Below are positions 52,420 to 64,000 of a DNA stretch of 64,000 nucleotides, in pieces. This DNA is from Colius striatus (lineage: Eukaryota; Chordata; Aves; Coliiformes; Coliidae). The translations under genes and the position numbers were made by a program. The DNA lies in contig NC_084759.1 in NCBI RefSeq assembly GCF_028858725.1, positions 100,002,362-100,066,361 on the forward strand, given 5' to 3'. Each line of letters opens with the position of its first letter. Position 1 is the first letter of the stretch. The notes beneath the pieces were generated by a model. It searched no databases. It had not been told where the DNA came from and saw only the letters and a program-made list of their open reading frames with translations.

Positions 52420-52603
52420 TCACACATTCATCTCACAATCCAGAGAGTGACAGGAATGTAACCATAGACTGCAGCAGGTCAAAGAGCATGGGTATCATCA
52501 ATCAATCAATTTTAAAAGTATTTGTATTCTGTTTTCTTTTAAATATTAATGAAAATATACAAAATAACTCCAAGTTTTATAAGTACTACTTTGTTTGAAC
52601 AGA

Positions 52604-52662
52604 GGGTTTGGACAAGGTGACCTCCAGAGGTCTCTTCCAACCTCAATCATTCAGTGATTCTA
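52604..52662 (+). mobile_element. Very short CR1 3' end
   Basis: GGGTTTGGACAAGGTGACCT, CCAGAGGTCTCTTCCAACC and TTCAGTGATTCT match the final 60 bases of an old CR1 with a TTCAGTGATTCT-type tail. Confidence 0.75.
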
Positions 52663-53879
52663 AGTTTTGTTGAATAAAAAAAGAGTTAGCACCTTTTTGT
52701 GTCTTTCTTCCCTTTCCAAATATGGGTTAAAAGCTGAAACAAAGATTCTACATGGCCTTTAACCTTTTACAGTAATTTACATTTTTAAAGAAAGCATGCA
52801 ATGATATTAAACACTATCCTAGCACCTGGCAGCTACGTTTGAATGGGTGCAAATGTGTGTGATGGGATATTGTGCATAAGTTTGTCATTTATTTCAGGTT
52901 AGTCTGAAGCTAAAGTAGAACTGCTCTTTAGTTAAAGTATTTGAAAATTATGAGCTAGAGGATGAATTTGAAAATACTGCACTGAGTAGTGGCAGAAAAA
53001 AGAGCATAGTCTTGTTTATCATCTTCTTGAACTACCCGATGTATTGACTCTAAAAAAGGCTATCCAATCATAATGGTTACTTCAGCACTACCTATGAAGA
53101 GCTGTTGTATGTTCCAGCTCCTTGGTGTGGGTGATCAGGAGGCAAAGACCACGTAACACCAAATCTTACAAGTTACAGAGTTACAGGTACACAGAATGAG
53201 CTCTATCTTGAGTAGTATGTGAAGGTAGCATATACATACCCAGCTTTTATATGAGAATACTATGATACTGGATGACTACATTAATTAGAAGAAGTGTCAT
53301 TTCTTAGCTTTCCATTACTAAGCACACCTGTTCCTTACCGAGATGAAAATCAGAGCAGGCAAAAAGAAGCAAAGAATCAATAATCCTTCAACTACCCAAA
53401 CAAGTTCCAATAATTTGGCTGCCATGGCTAGAGCTGCATGAGCTGCTTTTAGCAATTTAAAGCAATGAAACTTGGCTTTCGAGCCAGTAAGTGCCCAGCA
53501 ACTACAGGTTTACCTTCAAATGAAATAAACCAATACAATTACCGCATCAACTTTAAAACAATTATTATGATTCTGTGCAACATTTACTGGGGGAATGTAT
53601 GATGCATGACAGTAGGTAATATTCTTTTCTATCCTGTGTCTTAATACAAAAAGATGCTAACAAGGCTATAATCAATATTAATTTTAGTGCTTTTTCTTCT
53701 TCAGTGATTTTTTTTCTAAAACTTTCTGCTACGTGACATACCACTGAAGGGCAGTGTACAGGCACATGAGGACATGTGCCCCGTACAGCATGACACAATA
53801 ATATGCTCTGACATTTATGCCTGGAGATTGGTTTGAAAAATAAGGGGACAGCATTACTAATGTAATTAAGAGGTTAGTT

Positions 53880-54410
53880 TCCCTCTCTACTCTGCCCTGG
53901 TGAGGCCTCATCTGGAGTCCTGTGTCCAGTTCTGGGCTCCTTAACTCAAGAGGGACAGGGAGAGAGTCCAGTGCAGGGCCATCAAGATGATCAGGGGTAT
54001 GGAACATCTTTCATATGAGGAAAGGCTGCAGGAACTGGGGCTGTTTAGTCTGGAGGAGATTGCGAAGAGATCTTATTAAAATTTATAAATATCTAAAGGG
54101 TGAGTGTAAGGAGTTTGGGGTATCCCTTTTTTTCTATAGTGGGTACTAACAGGACAAGAGGTAATGGGGTGAAGCTGGAATACAAAAGGTTCCACTTAAA
54201 CATAAGAAAAAACTATTTCACTGTGAGGGTGACAGAGCAGTGGAACAGGCTGCCCAGGAAGGATGTGGAGTCTCCTTCCTTGGAGGTCTTCAAGACCCGT
54301 CTGGACGTGTTCCTATGCAACCTGCTCTAGGTGACCCTGCTTCTGCAGGGGGGTTGGACTAGATGATCTCTAAAGGTCCCTTCCAACCCCTACCATTCTA
54401 TGATTCTATG
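53880..54410 (+). mobile_element. CR1 3' end, plus strand
   Basis: Starts CCCTCTCTACTCTGCCCTGG and ends with ATTCTATGATTCTATG. The terminal 76-codon frame (54100-54330) is close to intact: [19 protein letters not shown] and [16 protein letters not shown]. It is among the least diverged CR1 pieces here, and lies tail to tail with the copy at 54816. Confidence 0.95.
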
Positions 54411-54815
54411 TAACGTTGGTAACTAACCAACTAAAGACGAGGGTTCCTCTAACTTTTTTCTACCCATAAATGACATACATTCATTGTCTACCCTCTCCAA
54501 TGAAATCCAAGCCCGATTGCAGTGGAGTGTCAACAGTTTCACTGTCAGCAAGAGGAGTGATAAAGAAGCAGCTGTATACCATAGACAAAAATGCACAGGA
54601 GGGATGGGCATTCACAGTGAAAGGAGTCTGCAGTGTCACCAGGATTATCAGTTATAGAGATGTGAGCTACTTAAATAAGCATGTCTAAAATGATATGTAT
54701 CAGAAATGTTATGCTTTTCTGATACTTATCTGAGTGAGGGAACATTTCTTCATTATGACAGAGGTCCTCTTGTCAACAAGTTTTCTGAAATTACTTTTTT
54801 TCCCCTCTAAATTTT

Positions 54816-55211
54816 CATAGAATCATAGAATGGTAGGGGTTGGAAGGGACCTTTAGAAATCATCTAGTCCAACCTCCCTGCAGAAGCAGGTTCACCTAGA
54901 TCAGGTCACATAGGAACACGTCCAGACGGGTCTTGAAGACCTCCAAGGAAGGAGACTCCATAACCCCTCTGGGCAGCCTGTTCCACTGCTCTGTCACCCT
55001 CACAGTGAAATAGGGTTTTTTTATGTTTATGTGGAACCTTTTGTGTTCCAGCTTCATCCCATTACCCCTTGTCCTGTTGCTAGCTACAATAGAAAAAAGG
55101 GATGCCCCAACCTCCTGACACCCACCCTTTAGATTTTTATAAATGTTAATAAGTTCTCCTCTCAGTCTCCTTTTCTCCAGACTAAACAGCCCCAGTTCCT
55201 GCAGCCTTTCC
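54816..55211 (-). mobile_element. CR1 3' end, minus strand
   Basis: Begins with the octamer tail CATAGAATCATAGAATGG and extends to CAGCCCCAGTTCCTGCAGCC. A 105-codon frame (54896-55213) covers the ORF2 C-terminus, with [19 protein letters not shown]. It is 5'-truncated at the RLQELGLF position. Confidence 0.95.
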
Positions 55212-58200
55212 AATTTTGCAGGGAAAAGTATTTTCTTATGATTCTTTTTGGGTACTAAATAGGACTTGAGTTCTCATTTACTGTAGTAATCCCATAATGA
55301 ATTTTCATATGGAGGAGTCTTCAACAAAACATAAATAAAATAGCTAAATAAACCAAACACAATGTAAGTAGCAGCTTGAGTGCTTCTGTCAACAATGTCT
55401 TTGTCCACTAAGAGATAAGAAGGGAAAGGAATGAATGCCATGTTAACTAGAAAACGTTCACTGTCTTAGTGTTATTATTTTTTAAGCAAAATTTTTTAAA
55501 AAATGTTCCTGGCATTATCAAACTACCCCTAAGTAGGTTTCATAAGCATTTTCAATGTGTCTAAGGAGTCACAAGGTAGTTAGAGTCTCTTCCTTCATGT
55601 ATCTACTCAGTCACTGTATTAGGGACCTTTTTACCATTGCCTACTTCTATGGGAAGCCCCAGAGAAAATCAGGCAGAGAGATCCCAGCCCTGCCTTGAGT
55701 GCATTTAGTAGGGAGAGACTGCATAACAATGGCAGCTTTATGGAGTCTGTGACATCAACTCTGCCCCCAGGTTTCTGAAGGCCTTGAGGAAAGGAGTAAG
55801 TATCTGTGTCTTGATTTCCCCTATTCAAAATGGCAGCAGACATACTGAACATGTATCCTGAAGGAATTTCTAAGAACCTGTGCAGATTAATCAACATTGA
55901 CATGGGTATTGAAAACATACACTTATGTGTGGTTTAGTACTTCTATCACACAAAAGGATGAAATATTTTAATTGTGTTATTTAGGAGAATTCAAAATCAC
56001 ACTGCACATACTACAGAGACATGAGAGATTTTTGTGCATGTTGTCAGTATGTGATGTATGTTTTTTACTTGAAAAAGTTGCACTGATACAACTGCAAGTA
56101 TTAGAAGCATTGTACTTGCTATAAAAGTGTTTTATACCAATATAGTCTCTCCTAGTTTTAAAATACCTGCTTTTTTTCTTGTGGTACAACTGTTTCAAGT
56201 AGGTGATTTAAATCAGCATGGATCAAGTCCTCCAGCTGCATATTAGTGGAGTAGCATGGCAATCATCTAATATGAACCAAACTAAAAACTGAGAAATTCT
56301 AATATTTATGATTTATTCTGTTGTTGGGGGATTTTGTTTGCTTTGAAGAGTTTGTTTTTAGGTGATATTTTGGGGTTTTTTTTGTTTTTAATATTAAGTT
56401 TTGGATAAAACACTGAGGTTTACCGTTGAAACAAAAATACTGAAACAACATTAGAAATTCTCTCTAGTTACAAAACACATAACGTAGATAACATAAGAAA
56501 AATAGCATTTAGCAGTAATAAAGAAAATACAGATATAAATGCTTTAAGTAATTTTTCTTTATTACAAAGATGAGATAGAGGTTGCATAAACCAAAATGAA
56601 CTTCGAACAACGGATGAAAGACACACAAAGTTACATATAATTCTTCACACTGTGTTTGAAAAGATGCTGACAGACATTATGTTTACACTACATACACATT
56701 CTACTGGGAGAAAGCAGAGAGATGACAGCAAGTACTGCATGCATCTAAGAAATCAGTGCAGCAAAACGCTAGTGAAACATGAATGAGATTATAAAACCCC
56801 ATTGTTTCTCAAATTAAAATAAATTACTGAGGTGTTTGCAATATTTTTCACAGAAGTAGTTTTTAGAATATTTCAAATGTAATTCTTTTGGAAACATACA
56901 CTCGGTAAGATATACTTTGCTCAGATTACAGCTCACTTTATGTATTATAATTAAAATGATATGACAATAAAAGTCACTAAAATTGCCCCTACAAATGTTA
57001 CATATAAAATAAATATACTGAACTATTAATATCATAAAAAGTAATGGGACTATGGTGGCAGGAATTACTACTACAGTTTCTCAGGACTTTAGAACACATC
57101 AAAATGAATGAAAATGGGTATTCCTACCTAAGTTACTTGATCTAGTTCTTCTAAACCAGTTTAAATTAACATAACTCTCAAGCATACAGGTTCCATACAG
57201 CTACTATTTCTAAACAAGCACAGTTGGTAGATTCTCTATACTTGATATTTTATACCACTGGTGTTATTAGGATGTTGTCATTAGCACTACAAGGAATAAG
57301 ATTTTTCCCTGTGAGTTTTCATCGCTTATACATTAAGGCTGATAAGTGTGAATCAAAGTCAAACTGAAGATTTCTTACATGCCTGGAGAAATGGGATGGA
57401 TGAAGTACAGTGTGATAAGCTCATACAAGCTCTAGATGCAGCTAGATTTCAGTGAAATCATTACAACCCTCAGAATCTACATTTATCTTTATATCTTGAA
57501 AACTACATCCTAAAAGTTAAGAGGCTTTTTCCCTTTTCTCCTAAAAATTGAAATGAAAATTGGAAATCATCAACATATGAAACTGGATAGAAGATCCGAG
57601 AATATTAGTACAATCACAGTCTGTATACAAATCTCCATTACCACGTTAAAAAAAAAAAAAAGAATTGTTCTGTTAGTCTTATATAGTTAACTTCATATTT
57701 GCATCCACACGTAAGTGGAGCTATTAAATTAAGTGAATGAGGTTTGCATGCTGGAAAGATAATATACAGTAAGGTCCAGGAATCTATATATTGGTCATAT
57801 AGATACTTATGTAATTAAACCACTATACTTATCTTTTAAATATCTATTTATCATATGCACATCATATTTTTACATCAGTGCTTAGCCCTAAACTTCTAGT
57901 ATAAAATTAAATGGAATGTTATTTTGTGGCTTAGTAATAGTATATTTTGTACGTCACAAAACCATACAGATGGATATGTTTTATTTCCAGTGTATGCAGT
58001 GTATGTGTCAGACACGTTTATATTCTAATAAACCTATTGTAATAAATGAAAGATCACATTTGAAGTTGCTTTATGTAAATACTTTGGTTCATGAACAATT
58101 TGTAAACGTTAGGAACTTGTCAAAACTCAAAAAAACACCAAAGTAAAATCTGATTAGAAAAGAAGTCAGCCTTAGACTCAAAAGGTTGTAAATAAAGGTA

Positions 58201-59375
58201 TTTTTTAAATACTGTTCCTTTGAGATATACTGGTACATCATAGAATAATCATTACCCTTTTCAAGTCTCTATGTCACCAATTTGAATTTAAGCCATAAAT
58301 TCTGCATAGAATATTTTAGGACTTCAGTCTTGCAGACAGTTGAATATCAGCATTTCAAAATATGTGACAATGTTGAAAAAAGAATAACATTTTATACTGT
58401 CAATCATAAGACTTAAAATCCCTTTTACAATTACTACATTTAAAGGAACACATTTACTTATCTAACATTTAAATACTAATGACTGAAAAATATTAAATTC
58501 AATTTGTGGAGACATATTTATCATTTTAATATAACAAGAGTGTAATTTTAAAGCTGTTCAGTCTGTAACTACCAATTATAATTTAATTTGCAAATGTCTC
58601 TGTTAATTTTTTCCTTATTCTCATCTGTAGGGAGACAAGATTTTTAAACCTGTATCTTCCCCCAGATTGTACAAAACATTGTAAAATAATCTTGCTTTCA
58701 TTGTTTTTGAGACAGAATTATGATATATTCTTAAAGAGAAACAGAAATAAATCTATATTAGTTATCCATCTCAGGAGATACAGGACAATCCAAGGATATT
58801 ATTCTGTTCTTTTTCTTTCCTATCACAGAGATTTTGGGACACTGTCCAGAATTATCTGGCAGTGCTGTCATGGAATCCCTATAATAGTTGGCTTAATTCA
58901 CATCCTCTTTGGACTTTTATGGGAAAAATAGGGCCAAAAGAAAAGGATCACATTCAAAGTACCTAAAACCCTCAAAAGTGATACTGCAGAAAAATATAAA
59001 CTGGAGTAGACCTAAATTTTCCCTCATTTAACAGGGGAAACATATACTTTCTTGCTGAAGCTCCTATCAGTTGGAAAAAAAAGATAAGTAATTCAAATTT
59101 GTCCCACTGGCACTGTGACATTGAGCATAAAAGCAAACTTGCCATTTTAATGTATATTTAGCTTCTAAAATTTCTCAAGGCTTTTCATTTGTTCTTTCAC
59201 AATGTGTTTGGAGAGTTCACAGTTGATCACTCTCTGTGCCTTTATCTTGTCTTGCATACTTTTATGCAATGTTAGAATGACTTGCTAAGATAATGAATTT
59301 ATAACTGGCAAAGACTACTTTAAATGTCTAACCAAAGCAGGAAAATAATTTAGAAATTTTCATTTTTATACTCAC

Positions 59376-59396
59376 CTGTAGTAGTCTCCTGTCTTG
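59376..59396 (-). other. Candidate 21-nt NCAM2 microexon
   Basis: A strong donor (CTACAG followed by GTGAGT) ends a 21-nt segment preceded by AATAAAG. If included between the upstream FNIII exon and the membrane exon, it would keep the frame, add the seven residues ARQETTT to the extracellular stalk and restore the Asp that starts the membrane exon. The acceptor has a poor pyrimidine tract. Chance occurrence in 15 kb of intron is quite possible. Confidence 0.22.
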
Positions 59397-62300
59397 CTTT
59401 ATTAACAAAGTATATGGCAGATAAATTATGTAAGAAAATGTTTAGTAGAAATTCTTTAAGGTTACATATTTTAGCAAATTAGGAAAATTATGCAAACTAA
59501 GGAAATACAACAGACTTACTGTGAAACCTTAATGAGAGCCTGTTTTATGTTTAATTCTATGACACCATCTAAGTTTTACTCAGGACCTTTTAAGCTAGGG
59601 GCAGGTGCTCACTAATTGTGATTGTATCTGTACTTTGGTTTCTTTATGATTCAGAACAGTACTTTACCTCTATTGTGTGTCCACAAGAGAAAAGTTTTGT
59701 TTCTCTATATGCATTCCGTTCCTATCTTACAATGGGCTCAGAATGCAGAAGGGACATATATGACTGCAGACAATAGCCTCTTGAAAGAATTTATCACTTC
59801 CCAGGTCCAACTAGGAGCCCCAGTGTTTATGCACCACTGTGCTCCTGCAAACTGAGAAAGAAATACTGGGAGCAGATCATCATGTACTTGGTGCTGAAGG
59901 ATACTCAGTGGAGATCAAACTATTCACTGTTGATCAGTTGTGAACTGAGACTTTCAGTTTTCTAATGAGGCCATACTTCCCTTTGGGAATACAAGCAGCA
60001 TCTCATTACACTTGCCAAATGTCAATTCTCTCATCGTAAGTAGAGATGTACTTGAAGTTTATTTGTTTGTTACCACAGGAAGAAAAGTGATAACAATGAC
60101 ATCAACAAACATTTTCACTATCTGGATTTTAGGAACATTTGCAGAAAAAAAAAGAAAAAAAAAAGCCTCTTGTAAAAGTTATTGCCTAAGTGATTCTTCA
60201 CCTAAGCAAAAAAATAACATAAGCAATAGCACTTGTCAGAGTTATACTACATTGAAAATGTGTTCTCACATCAGAAAGAGTTTGATAACTCTTAGGTGTA
60301 GGTAGCAATTCCAAGTCCTCTGTAACATAGTTTGAAAGTTTCATTAAAAAAAGATAGCTTAATGTTAAGACAGCTATCCCTTCAATAAGAACTGAAGAGT
60401 TAAATAAATAGATTTTGTTATGAGAATAAAAATTACATAACTAAATAACAAAGGCAATGCATACATTCACATCATATGTGCATGAAAAAATAGGGTTTCA
60501 CCCATCTGACTCCAATTGGGAACCCATAGTTTTGAGTTTCACAACATTAGAACAGAAGTTCTGTTTCTTAACCATACTATGCCAGGCACATGAGAACATA
60601 ATTAATTTCAAATTTAATGCCATGGCATTAAGTAAAAGTAATAGAACATAGTGGGAAGGGAGACGGATGAAATAATTCCCTTACTTAACATGATGAGAGA
60701 TTTTTTTTACAGATCTCAGTGAACTCAACACTTTTAGAATGTAATTTCCTTGAATTCCATCTACTTCATTATATTACATATGTATTTTTTTTAAAAAAGT
60801 ATTTCTGTCAATAAATTGTGTTTAGATTTGCACACATGCATTCTGAAGACACATTATTTCTGATTTAAGATTATTTTTCTAAAATGACTGTTATGTGGTT
60901 TAGATGCAGAGGTTTTATTAATGAAGTTTTGAAGTAAAGACTTCCAAGCATAAATAGAAACTGTCAAAACTGACTGTAATCACTATATCTAATAAATAAG
61001 GATATACCTTATATGTGTGAAGATATATTAAAGCTTAAATTTTAACAACTAATTTGAAAATTATAAGATAATAGTATTACACCTCAGGAAGAAATTAACA
61101 ATAAGGGGAAGAATCAACATATAGTTTATCTTTATTGTCTTTGTTATGTTTAGTAACAATTTGAAGGGAAGTATCTTAAAATAAATATTTAATTCTGCTT
61201 TAGTTCTAAAGTGCATTGCTTTCTTGAGTTATTCTGTATGCAAAAGAAGAATGAACCATAAACTCAGTCAGCAACATAAATTCTAAAATTAAATACATGC
61301 AGTAAAATATCTATAGGGATTCTTACTAAATGAGCAGTTTTCCAAGGCTGCAGAGTTTGTCAGCCATTATTTTGATGAGTAAAATAGGGAAAAATACTTT
61401 TCCCATTGTTTACTAAAGGTCAAGATTGAGCCTCTTGGACCTTCAAATTCAATAAATGCCATGAAATGGAATGTGTCACTGTTACAGTCTCAAGAAGTGA
61501 GTTGATGGCCAGGGACCTATTTTATGTGTTGAGACATGACTACAGAGAGGCATAGAAAAAATATACAAAAAGTAATTAATAGATTATAATTTAGGAAATA
61601 AGTGGTTTTTAAAATCCATTAGAAGGTACAAAACATGTCTGTATATAGCATAAAGTATATCGTGGAAGGAGCTAGTATAAGCACAAATCTGAAAAGGATT
61701 AACACAGAACCAAAATGCTCTAGTAAAAGACCTATTGCATGTGCCAAATGATAAGATCTATTTCTTATAAATAAAATATAGTTGAGAAAAGAGAATCAAA
61801 TCACACTGATCAATTTCAATACGTCACATTCTCCAAGTTCTGTCAGAACAAAAAGCCAAACATCATCTGTTGAATTTGTCACAGAATTTATAAGGTTTCC
61901 AAAAAGCCAGATGAAAAATTCTGATTGCACAAACTGAAGTAATTACACGTTTAGAATCTTAACTAGGAATGTAAGCTATAGAGCTATAGAAAAGTATAAT
62001 TTTTTTTTTATACAGGTTTCTGTTTTCTTGCAAATATAAAATTTAGAAGGAAAGAAAGAAATCATATTGCTTGCATCAAAACATGCACCAGAAACTTATT
62101 ACTAAAATGACAGAGAAACCAACAGCACTCAGCTGCTGCAGGGACTGGCCTCCATTTTCATGTCTAGTAGTTTCACAGCATCTGTCTGTGTGGATAAGAA
62201 TCATTACAGAATATTAAGAGTGTGAAAAAGGAATAAATTTTAGAAAAAAAACTTTAAAAGTTAATAAAACATGAAAAATAAAGTATTACAAGGGAAAAAG

Positions 62301-62404
62301 TGTCAGCAGGAAAGAATAAAAAAGATTAAAACTAATTCATTAAATATTTACATTGTTCCAAAGACAATCATACAAAAGACATTAATAGAAACATGAAATT
62401 ATAA

Positions 62405-62493
62405 TTAAAGTGTGGATGAAATGGTAACCATCAAAGTACTCTCAACAAATCTGGATAATAAAGTACCCAAACTGTAGAAAATACGTACATTAC
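62405..62493 (-). other. Candidate alternative terminal exon of NCAM2
   Basis: An acceptor-like site (TGTTGCTGCAG, AG at 62494-62495) opens a short frame in the same phase as the NCAM2 membrane exon: two bases complete a Gly codon, then 28 codons (start NVRIFYSLGTLLSRF, end MVTISSTL) and TAA. If the upstream FNIII exon spliced here instead of to 48593, the protein would end in a short, fairly hydrophobic tail. NCAM1 and rodent NCAM2 are known to have GPI-anchored isoforms made by an alternative last exon at this place in the gene. Against it, the tail contains Arg and Glu and is a weak GPI signal. This is inference only. Confidence 0.28.
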
Positions 62494-64000
62494 CTGCAGC
62501 AACATGTAGTTCCCAACAGCAGACAAAGTAGAAAACTCCCTGGTCTAATTAAAACAATTTGTTTCAGCATGCAACCAACTCTCTTGATTCAAACTATTCA
62601 GCTAAGCCCAATGTAAACAAAATCTTTCACAGTGTCTTCCATGCTGGAGGTACTTGTAACTTGGGAACTACAATGTAACATCTATTAGAAAGAGTGAATA
62701 TTTGAAGCAACAACAAGCACCTGCTGGTAGACTGAAAGATAAAACTATAAAAAAAACCAGGTCCATAATTACCTAAAAAGAAGGTTCTGATCAAGCATGG
62801 GGATAAAAAAAAAGGAGAAGCTTAGTAAACTTATGTTGTTCCCGAGTTATCATAGAAGTCCAGAACAGATCACTGTCAAACTGGCATCAATAATACTGTC
62901 ATAAGTCCATTTGAAATATGAATGACCAAAGCAATTAGCAGTCAATGGGGTAATTAGATATTGACTTTAATGCTGGAGTGGGAACAAACCAAAGTTGCTT
63001 TTCAGAACATGCCACTTAGACAGTCAAGTCTTCACAGCATGTCTGAATGCAATCCAGTGTCACATATGAAGTTTGCATATATATTTTCTACTGATATTTA
63101 AAGTTCATGTTTTGGCAGAAAATACAGTTGAGTTTATGCAACAAAGTGTATGTTTCAACATTTTAAACTGGCTTTTTTTTTCCCCCATATACAGTGACAC
63201 AGTAATTATGTGGATAGTAACTAATGTCAGTGTTAAGCTACTGTTTCAAAAGAGACTTTAAAAGATATTGAAATGTAAAAAATCTTGTGCAGTATGAGCA
63301 ATAACAATTTATTTGCTTTAAAAATTGAATTTTAAACTGTAGTGGAAGCAGATGAAAACTATTAAGCCCATTATTTTTCATTTAAACTGTATTGTATCAA
63401 TTCTTCATTATAAACATTTAAGCTTTAAAATAATTTATTTAAGGTAGAGGACAATTTGTGGTATCTTAGCCCAAATATATTGGAGTAGGTCTCTTATTCT
63501 AGAGAGCTCACAGTCTGATGAGAATGATAAGTGGTAGAGAAATCATTAACTCTTTCCACAGATACGTGATCAACACCAGCAGAAATTCAGTAGGAGTTTT
63601 AAATTTTAAAATTTCAATATTTTAAGATTTTTTTGTGATACCCCTCAAATATAGCTTAAATGATAGAGCTGTTGCTTTGTGATTATGTCCTGGTGGGAAA
63701 TTTGCCTTCAGGATATGTACGCATAATGTTAATCAATCCATTATCCTCTTGTAACATAAATGTCCCTGTTTCTGCACAAATATATAACTATCAAGTCACA
63801 AAGTTAGCAATATAAATAAAAGTACTGTCATGTTTTCAAGGATACACATCTTTAAAGAAAATATAACTGTTAAAGCTATTCAAAATTCACAACTAGTTCA
63901 TTTTAATAAGACAAATAGTTTGGTCTTTATATTCATAGCAAAAAAAATCTTGACACATTAAACTTTCAAAGTTATTTTAATAACACAGCTTTTAAATTTT

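Larger units (their letters stand above)
48594..64000 (-). other. NCAM2: NCAM2 intron upstream of the membrane exon (partial)
   Basis: At least 15.4 kb of intron running out of the window. I looked for the exon coding the end of the second FNIII domain on the minus strand up to base 64000 and did not find it, so it must lie outside. The intron carries CR1 pieces at 49851-50966, 52257-52419, 52604-52662, 53880-54410 and 54816-55211, plus a perfect short hairpin at 52111-52135. About 55.2-64 kb is AT-rich, with no recognisable repeat and two possible alternative exons listed separately. Confidence 0.85.

Noticed and set aside
60012..60305. A 97-codon plus-strand frame in the large NCAM2 intron
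   Set aside because: Composition equals the background, it contains a lysine run from poly-A, and it shows no domain.

Overview
This is a stretch of bird nuclear genome. It is AT-rich and intron-like, no open reading frame belongs to an intact intronless gene, and it is full of chicken-repeat-1 (CR1) LINE copies whose 3' ends carry the typical ATTCTATG octamers. It also holds several solo LTRs of avian endogenous retroviruses. The exact species cannot be read from the sequence; the CR1 and LTR families fit a bird, and nothing here suggests a bacterium or a plasmid.

The one host gene I can support is NCAM2 (neural cell adhesion molecule 2), on the minus strand. Its last three coding exons lie at 48389-48593 (transmembrane and juxtamembrane), 44010-44129 (cytoplasmic) and 38452-38563 (C-terminus, ending in two tandem TAA codons). 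Splice sites and codon phases fit exactly across both junctions. The exons coding for the extracellular Ig and FNIII domains lie beyond base 64000, so the intron upstream of the membrane exon is at least 15.4 kb. Two intronic sequences in that intron, at 62405-62493 and 59376-59396, have the right splice site and phase to be an alternative C-terminal exon and a 21-nt microexon. These are inferences, and they are the most useful leads in the window.

Layout: 1-38 kb is intergenic sequence downstream of NCAM2. It contains a long decayed CR1 (1112-4281) with a 291-bp foreign insert, a cluster of related solo LTRs (8676-9665, 11194-12066, 12600-13430, 17217-17843), a second kind of solo LTR (15808-16365), and several smaller CR1 pieces. 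38-48.6 kb holds the three NCAM2 exons with two introns. 48.6-64 kb is the large upstream intron, which has six CR1 pieces, including a tail-to-tail inverted pair. Three GC-richer patches (25590-25810, 29540-29885, 42750-43560) stand out from the AT-rich background and I could not assign them to any family.

I found no new gene system. The mobile elements are all decayed, and every long reading frame other than the NCAM2 exons is a remnant or shadow of a repeat or lies in unassigned sequence.
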